Below the pieces are notes generated by a model. It was not told the origin of the DNA. It saw nothing but the letters and a program-made list of their open reading frames with translations, and ran no database searches. Below are positions 57,115 through 64,000 of a stretch of DNA of 64,000 nt, piece by piece. Source of the DNA: Siphonodentalium dalli (Eukaryota > Mollusca > Scaphopoda > Gadilida > Siphonodentaliidae); the NCBI GenBank assembly GCA_032622095.1, contig CP136065.1:38939503-39003502 (forward strand), read 5' to 3'. Position numbers and translations under genes: made by a program. Numbering within the stretch: the stretch's first letter is position 1; every line of letters begins with the position of its first letter.

Positions 57115-58280
57115 CGAGAGTTCTGAACGGCGTTTGCTTATTTTCTAAATATCCCAATCCACCGTCCGTTATTTAATTGTGGTTACGTTGCAAAACTTGA
57201 AACTTTTAATTATATCGTAATCGTGTTTATAGATAGCTCGAGTCATAAACTCTCTTTAATATAATTTTCATCTTGATATCTGCGGTTCTTTTGAGCATGC
57301 GTATGTATTCAGCATTGCATCATGTACTCAAATTACTTGATTTATAGCCTATTTTCCATTGTATTAAGTGGAATGTGTCTGATAAATGGTCGGGTCAGCG
57401 TACAGGCTACAGAACCCCGTTGATATACTTCAGGATTGGTCAGGCCGTTACCATATTTGGTAACTGACTTAATTGTGTAATAACTACTCTTCATAGTCGG
57501 TTACGAAGTTGCCGTTTTGGAACTAAGTCTGATATTCGGGTTTGCGTCTTAATTATAACTACCATAAGTCTTGATAATATACAGGCATGTATAGTTATGT
57601 TCCCCGGATCAAAGGTTGATGTATGCGAGGGTATGATTACGGCACAATCAATACAGGGACAGAAGGCCTTCACGTATATATATATGTCAGTAATTATAAA
57701 AATCTGAGGCTCCATCGTCACCAATAAGCACGCAGGAGAATAGTCATCACAAGTATATAGCTGTAACATCATTTAGTCGTCAAATTGAGCTTAAAACGTT
57801 AGACTGTTTCATGAACTCATCAGAATAAGAAGGCTGTAAACAAGACGAAGAATCGGAGAACAATATAATACGAGTAGAAGAGTCAAAATGACTCTCACTC
57901 ATGAAGCTTATAATCGATTTTAAATTGTTATCTCAGGATATTGCTTGTTGCTTCACTCGACATATCTTGCCGTGGACATGTACATTATACGACAAAAACA
58001 CCACGGTTAATATTTGTTCAGTGATAAGCTACTTATACGAAAGTGCTCGCGTGTATATGCGTACGAGGTAATAATACCCGAGATACGTGTACCCGTTAAT
58101 GTATGTTATCCTCAAGTAGAACCAATGAATAACCCGGGAAATATACAAATTATGTAGTTACTGTAGAATTATAGCTGTACACTTTTTACCCATGTTTTGT
58201 ATAATAAAATTGACCATTTTCAAACCAAAAGCAGACCATGACAGAGCGAATGTCAGTAAATAAGTTTCTTTTACCTGAAA
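57115..58280. other. Unassigned intergenic DNA
   Basis: No gene or matching repeat is recognised. Confidence 0.35.
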
Positions 58281-58284
58281 CAGC

Positions 58285-58500
58285 TACAGTAATGCCACAA
58301 TTAATCGACTCCATAACCCAGCAGAATTATGGGTAACTTTTCAGGATTTAGTCGGAAATATGGTTTGTTGCCATTCATCGGAAAGTTCTCCCCGAGAGCT
58401 TTCAGATAAATGGCAACAAGCCATATTTACGACTAAATCCTGAAAAGTTACCCATAATTCTGCTGTGGTTATGGAGTCGATTAATTAGGGCATTTCTGTA
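58285..58500. mobile_element. 216-bp hairpin MITE (family F), copy 2
   Basis: Same length and arms as 42135-42350: TACAGTAATGCC at the left, GGGCATTTCTGTA at the right, with shared TCAGGATTTAGTCGGAAATA and CAGCAGAATTATGGGTAAC. Confidence 0.9.
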
Positions 58501-59915
58501 TGTAAGAACTGAGAACTATTTGAAATCGAAAACAAATTTATGATGGCAATTAAAAAAAACTTCGCTGAATACGGAAATCTTGTTACGTATCCCATTTTTT
58601 TTTACGTTTTTGTGAACTTTCCCTTTTGTAACATAATAAAACCTTCAAACGAGTAATGTCACATTTAAAGCAGGCTATACTGGCAGTTATACCCCCAGAT
58701 ACTTATTTTTCTATCTTTAGGACCCGGCCCCTACAACCCTCTAAATCGAGTACTGCTACCCAAATGAAAATTTATAAATGTCAGCAAACAGCCAAAATGA
58801 ATTGTCTGCCCATCAATTCAAAGGGAAGTCTATGGGAAAGAACTCTATCGTATACATTTATTTATTTAAATGTATTTATAGAGTGCATCTTCCTCAGACA
58901 TATTCACATGCGCAACAACCTCATACATAAGAAATAAAACAAAAATAGTGTTATACATTACCCATGGGAGCACAGCTTGCATCAGTTGATGGTAGCCAAC
59001 TGGGGTATTGTATGACTATAATCGTAGAAAGTACAGTCGATTGCTGAACTACGTTTTAACTTTTGATTACAAAATTAAGTTATATTGGCTACCATAATTC
59101 GTCTAGCGATAATATGAACTGTAAATGTTCATAATAGGATGTTGATTGATGGCATTCGATAATTTAGAGTTCCAATTAACAAAGGTACTTTTCGTATATA
59201 TAGTTCATCCAATAAGATAACGGCATCCAGATGGAAATAGAATAATATCACATTCATCCAACCATGAATGAAAACGCCGTCAAGTTGTCGAGCAACGCAC
59301 GCGCAATGACGTAATATGTAAAAACCGGACATCGATTTCCAGCGCCTAGCTTGAAATGAAAGTGAACTGTAACTTATCGTTCAATTGTGTGACTGAATTC
59401 TAAAAAACAAATCTACCGTACATATACACGAGAGCAGACCACAACCGACCACCGGCTCTTCTAACAGGAAACATTTTTTGGAACACACCTTAGACAGGAT
59501 TTTGATACGTAAGAAATTTGTTTTCTGCGACGATTCATCGGTGATACCAAATCGAGGGAACCAAACCATTCGTACGAGGTAGTGTACTTGAAATCCGCTA
59601 GGCTCTCTAACTAGTACCAATGCTATACGTATCAATTTTAATTAGCATAATTGTAGTTTGCGCTGATACACAATTAGGTTATTCTACAATGCACGTGTTA
59701 ATGTTGCAATATAATGTGATACTAAACACTATCCTTGTCTGGATATTATCGAGTCGTGATAATAACATACAGTACATCTACGGGAAGGTTTATGGACAAT
59801 TTGCAGCTGACCTTTGTATAGTATGACAATGATGTAATTGGGACATTCTGACTACATGTGTTGTACACTGATGACGTGTCCGTCTTGATCGAATCGTACC
59901 TACATACTGGAATGT
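58501..59915. other. Unassigned intergenic DNA
   Basis: Short frames only. This is the region downstream of TRIM-NHL gene 2. Confidence 0.35.
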
Positions 59916-59919
59916 TCCC

Positions 59920-60211
59920 TAGATCATGCCATGAATCTCTACTCTGTCTAACGCCCGTTTTGACAGGGAACCTTATAAAGTCGAAAACATAAATAACGCG
60001 GGGGATATATTTCTTAGTTATTCTCTGTTCACCTTCAGCGAAGAACATTATTAAGTAACAGAAAATAACTAAGAAATATATTCCCCTCGTTATTTTCCGA
60101 CTTTATAATATAAGTTTCAGTGTCAAAAGTTAAAAAAGTTCAAAGGTTCTGTACTGGTGAAATATGATTTCTACTGGCGTTAGCCAGAGTAGAGATTCAT
60201 AGCATGATCTA
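59920..60211. mobile_element. Long-TIR foldback element (family C), copy 3, at a stop codon
   Basis: The ends TAGATCATGCCATGAATC and GCATGATCTA are inverted. The arms meet at a short centre (GCGAAGAACATTATTAAG), with AACTAAGAAATATATTCCCC pairing to GGGGGATATATTTCTTAGTT. It is flanked by GAATGTTCCC (59910-59919) and GAATGTTCTC (60212-60221), a 9-10-bp target duplication with one change. Confidence 0.85.
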
Positions 60212-60220
60212 GAATGTTCT

Positions 60221-61696
60221 CTAGACATTTTGCAGCTGACCAATATATGATGTGATAGAGTTATTGTTACTGCTATTGTTTCCATTTGAAACCACGAAGC
60301 ACATCCTGGTAGGGTTGACACATATTCCGGCGGGACTGGTTACTGATATTACTGAGCGACTACGTTGTCCGTCACGGCTAAGTTCCATCACGTCATGACT
60401 GCGGTTGTTACAGACGTAAATGTTGGTTCCAAACACACATACATCCATCGGATTAGACCCACCACACGGTATCGTTCTGAGATGTGTCGCGAGATCCGAT
60501 GACAACGCTATCACCTGATGTGCTCTATAATCCGTAACAAACACGACGTCGGCCTTCGGAGATACCGCCACGCCCCATGGATACTTGAAGGCGTGTGACG
60601 ACATAGCAGTGACGTAACCACTCATCGTTACCGCACGCACGCGACGCCCATTGTTACATGCAACGACTAATATGTCCCCAACAGATCCGATACCTGCACA
60701 TCCCCCGGATACAGGAAATGATGTTTGGTGAGTGAGATCCGAGATTAGATACACCGATATCTGACTTCGTGTTTGGTGTGTTACGTAGATGCGACCATTA
60801 AGATGACATATACCAGTCGGTTGATCATTGACCGCGAGGGTGACAGACTTGGTAGTTTCACCCCTTTGTGTCACTACACTGAGAGTGTTCGGATTAGAGG
60901 ACGCAAGAATCATATCGGACGTCGGAGTTTTGTTGAGGAACGCCATGACTGACCCAGTTCTTTCGCAGGAAAATTCGAATTCCTTTACTAATTGACTCAT
61001 AGGATTCTGATAAATACCGATATTACAAGAATATTTCACAATCTTATTTATAGAATCCAAAACTCCTGTATTGATGACGGACTCGTAATCAATAGGCCAC
61101 AATTCTTCGAAATCTCTGAGCAGACTTTTTGAATTGGATATAGTTTGATGGAGCTTGATTGAGCGCTCATTTAGAGACTTAACCCTTTGTGTAGCCTGTG
61201 AGTCGACAGGAACGTTCTCTCCTCCCGGGTTTATTGCCACCTCTTCGCATGAACGTGATTCCGCCTCTTGTTCTGGTGACAGTTCTACTTGTCTCTCTCT
61301 CTTGAGTTCGGTCAGAACGTTTATTATCTTATCCACACTGCGTGCTGATAACTTGTGCTTTGACACAGTCGCTCTAACACCAATGAGCGTTTTCTGCTCG
61401 CAGTCATCAACGACTCGGCGAATCTCAGAAAATAAAGTCTGTACCTCTGCTATCATATCATTCTCTCTCCTGTCCTGTTTGGTTATCCAACCATTTGCTT
61501 CAAAGATAAATTTTTCAAGACCTGATTCGCATTCTTTGATATCCGCTTCCATTTTTGCTGTCGCATTCGACAATTCTTCGAGTTGACATTTTGGATATGC
61601 AACTGAATGGCACGTCGCACAACACAGTATGACGTGCGTGCCGCAGAATGATTTGATATGCTGTGAGTGCAGCGAACAGAAATCGACGGTCGACAT
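60221..61696 (-). CDS. B-box / coiled-coil / NHL protein (TRIM2/3/71-like), gene 2
   Basis: 491 residues, start MSTVDFCSLHSQ. It has the same order as gene 1: B-box 2 (CSLH...C-x2-H...C-x2-CHS...C, residues ~7-37), coiled coil (~40-140, with a 9-residue deletion relative to gene 1 near FEANGWITKQ), linker with EQEAESRSCEE and NPGGE, and NHL propeller (~240-491; GICHLNGRIYVTHQ, PWGVAVSPKADVVFVTDY, PMDVCVFGTNIYVCNN, PAGICVNPTRMCFVVSNG). A run of Asn/Ser (NNSSNNNS) is inserted before the last strand. The C-terminus reads IGQLQNV then TAG; gene 1 stops directly after GQL. The TAG is at 60221-60223 and overlaps the target duplication of the MITE at 59920-60211. The likely role is as a RING-less TRIM-NHL scaffold or RNA-binding protein in the cytoplasm; this is inferred from the family. 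Confidence 0.88.
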   Translation of the reverse strand: MSTVDFCSLHSQHIKSFCGTHVILCCATCHSVAYPKCQLEELSNATAKMEADIKECESGLEKFIFEANGWITKQDRRENDMIAEVQTLFSEIRRVVDDCEQKTLIGVRATVSKHKLSARSVDKIINVLTELKRERQVELSPEQEAESRSCEEVAINPGGENVPVDSQATQRVKSLNERSIKLHQTISNSKSLLRDFEELWPIDYESVINTGVLDSINKIVKYSCNIGIYQNPMSQLVKEFEFSCERTGSVMAFLNKTPTSDMILASSNPNTLSVVTQRGETTKSVTLAVNDQPTGICHLNGRIYVTHQTRSQISVYLISDLTHQTSFPVSGGCAGIGSVGDILVVACNNGRRVRAVTMSGYVTAMSSHAFKYPWGVAVSPKADVVFVTDYRAHQVIALSSDLATHLRTIPCGGSNPMDVCVFGTNIYVCNNRSHDVMELSRDGQRSRSVISVTSPAGICVNPTRMCFVVSNGNNSSNNNSITSYIGQLQNV

Positions 61697-61703
61697 GGCT
61701 TAC

Positions 61704-61706
61704 CTG
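61704..61706 (-). other. 3' splice site of TRIM-NHL gene 2
   Basis: On the minus strand TTTTATTTTTCAG is followed by GTAAGCC and then ATG. The pyrimidine tract is the same as in gene 1. The exon here begins GTAAG, itself a donor-like sequence. Confidence 0.72.
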
Positions 61707-61949
61707 AAAAATAAAATCGTTCTATCATTATGTTCTTGTCAAGTTACCATTTCACCCATATGTACAAATAAGATCTACCAGAACCTCCTTATTGCGCACC
61801 GAAAATATATACCGAGGCTATCTTGTGGAATGGGGCTAAAACGGGGCAATAAATGCCGATTATTGGAATATGCAACCTGGATTTTATTATTTGTGTGTTC
61901 TAAAATAATTAAATACTCAGATGTGACATGTGCATTTTCTAACTATATG

Positions 61950-62291
61950 CCTAATATATTGTTTATGTTAGTCGACATTAGTAATATATACCTAATATAT
62001 GGTTTATGTTAGTCGACATTAGTAATATATACCTAATATATTGTTTATGTTAGTCGACATTAGTAATATATACCTAATATATGGTTTATGTTAGTCGACA
62101 TTAGTAATATATACCTAATATATTGTTTATGTTAGTCGACATTAGTAATATATACCTAATATATTGTTTATGTTAGTCGACATTAGTAATATATACCTAA
62201 TATATTGTTTATGTTAGTCGACATTAGAAATATATACCTAATATATTGTTTATGTTAGTCGACATTAGTAATATATACCTAATATATTGTA
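61950..62291. repeat. 41-bp tandem repeat, eight copies
   Basis: GTCGACATTAGTAATATATA recurs every 41 bp from 61971 to 62258 with almost no divergence. It lies about 250-590 bp upstream of the coding exon of TRIM-NHL gene 2. Confidence 0.95.
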
Positions 62292-62487
62292 TCTGTGAGT
62301 GGGGTATCGTTATTCTCAATGTATAGAATGTATGAATGTGGCAGTTCCACGTGTCAATAAAATTAAAGTGCACTGCAGTTACGTCCTTACACCACAGCGT
62401 GCATTACATATTGCGGTATGTTAACTCTCGATGACAAGTGAAGGGTGTGTTCGAAATTTTATTTACTTTCACAAACTGAAAGGCAGA

Positions 62488-62830
62488 GCTCATAGTCCGG
62501 GGGCTAATAGTGGTACCCTTGCATCCCCTGGGACTTAACCCAACTCATTTTGTTCCTTATTATGTCCTTCAGCGTTTAAGCAATGTTGACAAGAAAAATA
62601 GTGGCCGTGTAGACTCCAGACAAGATCATCATGGCCGCCGTTTTCAGACTAGGCCCTAAGTCAATTTGATGCAAATTACAGCGGGAAACTCTTGTAAAAT
62701 GTATACAAATATATATTTTCGTGAAGCTAAGACATAATGACACTTTTATAGTGAAAAATTGAAACTTCCCATTCAAGATGGCAGCCAAATTGGACTCCGG
62801 AAGTTGAAAATATGACGTTTTTTCACTTAT
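62488..62830 (+). mobile_element. Single arm of the 3.6-kb foldback family
   Basis: It matches 51684-52025 in the same orientation (GCTAATAG, CTCATTTTGTTCCTTATTAT, GACTCCAGACAAGAT, TTCGTGAAGCTAAGAC). It stops near 62830 with no second arm. Confidence 0.88.
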
Positions 62831-62834
62831 AAGT

Positions 62835-63215
62835 CGGAATTCTATATATACGAAATTAATTAACCGAGAGCACTAGTTAAATGGGCTTTTTCGTATTCAC
62901 CATAACTAGCTCCATGAACTTGTTTGAACTAATATCTAGACAATAGCTTTATCTTTCATGCGACCAGACTTTTCATAGCCAGGTGAATGTATGTCAGTTA
63001 TTAGACGCATCACATGAAATTTAACATTATTTCTTGATATAGTACTTCAAACAAAAACATATATGCAGTGTCAGGTACTATTCACTTTCGAAAATTGCAA
63101 AACATGAAGCAGAGACTGTTCAGTTCTGTCCCAAGAAGTGTCTGTCGTATTTAATGGTGTCGAACATAAATTTCTCACGAAGCTGTAAAGTTGGAAATAA
63201 ATGCCCGCCGCGATT
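62835..63215. other. Unassigned DNA
   Basis: Nothing is recognised. Confidence 0.35.
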
Positions 63216-63219
63216 GTTA

Positions 63220-63390
63220 ATCATCACCATAATACGGAAAAAGTCTTGCGACTTTTCGTCCCAATAACATTATTTGCAATGTTTGTTTACAAATATATGT
63301 ATCGTGATTCGATATTTTCTTATGAGTCACTTAAAAATATTACTTGTCGTCGAACTCGTATTTTATATCATAGAAGATTGTTGCAGTACA
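63220..63390 (-). mobile_element. CR1-like LINE 3' end, second copy
   Basis: It matches 23750-23910 (AGTCTTGCGACTTTT, CCAATAACATTATTTGCAAT, TCGAACTCGTATTTTATAT). The element is truncated so early that only the 3' UTR and last few codons remain. Confidence 0.8.
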
Positions 63391-63394
63391 TTGC

Positions 63395-63900
63395 GCAACA
63401 TTGTCCTGGCATTTTCTTTATTTATTTGCAGATGGCTAGATATTAATAATAATCAGGCGTGATACATCTGCTTCGTTGTAAATCCAACACGGAAGTGAAT
63501 AGGCATTGACTTAACCGGAAATTGATAGTCTGTTGAAGCGCCATGTAGCGGCCGCTGGCGTTAAGGGAAATAACCGCAAAAAAAGATAATCCATTCGATT
63601 CGAGCCGAGCTTTATTAACATAATAAAATTGATCGTTATCATTGCGCTAATGTCTTACGTCACTGTGCGTGTCCATAATAGACGTGCGTCTTAGAGGCAT
63701 CCTAAATGTAGGTGTCTGTGTACATTAGGTTAATTTATGATTTGATGTTTCCGAAGTATTTTAATATTTTATTTTCGGATTACGCTATATTACGATTGTT
63801 ATATCGAATAAAGAATTTGAATTTAATTTTAATATGTGTCGGACCGACACCATATTCTTACTTGACGTGTGTTTTCTTGTGGTTGAACCTCGTACCAAGT
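63395..63900. other. Mostly unassigned; partial dispersed repeat
   Basis: 63600-63690 (TTCGAGCCGAGCTTTA, CTTACGTCACTGTGCGTG) matches parts of 24850-25290. Confidence 0.4.
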
Positions 63901-63902
63901 TT

Positions 63903-64000
63903 TGAAGGTACTCAATCCGATCAGACGGTCCTCATACCATCAAGATACAACAACATTTCTTCAAAATAAGCTTTAGTTATCAGAATCGATTTATTGCAAC
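63903..64000. mobile_element. TTAA MITE family A, cut by window edge
   Basis: GAAGGTACTCAATCCGATCA, CAACATTTCTTC and TATCAGAATCGATTTATTG match the left half of the 7469 and 43784 copies. The first base block is TTTGAAGG rather than TTAAAGG. Confidence 0.65.

Noticed and set aside
61155-61586. 143-codon plus-strand frame inside TRIM-NHL gene 2
   Set aside because: Antisense shadow of the real gene, with no domain.
61950-62291. CRISPR-like array of 41-bp units
   Set aside because: All of the unit is conserved, with no spacers; it is a simple tandem repeat.

Overview
The window looks like repeat-dense, AT-rich nuclear DNA of an invertebrate animal, most likely a lophotrochozoan such as a mollusc. 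Four things suggest this: (i) two intron-bearing B-box/coiled-coil/NHL (TRIM2/3/71-like) genes of the kind that are expanded in lophotrochozoans; (ii) at least four different LINE fragments; (iii) many TTAA-, TA- and 9-10-bp-duplicating MITEs; (iv) a tandem repeat at about 30 kb whose unit and ending resemble the ubiquitous molluscan 'tatgaagtttggg ... acgacggat' repeats. The species assignment is inference. I see no operons, CRISPR array, rRNA or convincing tRNA gene.

Layout. 0-5.5 kb: a reversed copy of an interspersed element that begins CCCGACTTCGTCCGGG, a CAT-type microsatellite, and a LINE reduced to an ORF1 remnant (2.8-3.6 kb) plus the C-terminus of its reverse transcriptase (4.2-5.3 kb). 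5.5-26 kb: gene-poor DNA holding four copies of a TTAA-flanked MITE with two strong hairpins (9.85, 16.2, 18.0, 25.55 kb), a variant at 10.4 kb, a hAT-like element with GGTCC arrays (17.3-18.6 kb) that contains one of these MITEs, a long-TIR Mutator-like foldback (11.7-12.15 kb), and two LINE tails. 28.5-35.1 kb: another CCCGACTTCG element, a ~170-bp tandem repeat, a complex minisatellite, and a 79-bp satellite split by a LINE whose reverse transcriptase still has its YADD box. 35.7-37.5 kb: TRIM-NHL gene 1 with a broken paralogue fragment beside it. 37.6-44.4 kb: a tandem ~1-kb duplication with a 278-bp palindrome, and a 1.25-kb TIR element with CTTAAG palindromes that has swallowed a 216-bp hairpin MITE. 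44.4-51.7 kb: mostly unassigned, with one LINE tail and one TTAA MITE. 51.7-55.3 kb: a 3.6-kb foldback with arms of about 1.3 kb. 56-64 kb: more MITEs and TRIM-NHL gene 2, with a Mutator-like foldback inserted at its stop codon.

Genes. Only the two TRIM-NHL genes look intact and under coding constraint. Both are on the minus strand, about 23 kb apart, each with a single large coding exon preceded by a clear 3' splice site. With the degraded third fragment they form a local duplicated cluster. Almost everything else is mobile DNA or its debris. The most unusual structural features are the double-hairpin MITE, whose two hairpins are reverse complements of each other and recur in a second MITE with different ends; the 3.6-kb foldback; and the foldback insertion at the end of TRIM-NHL gene 2.
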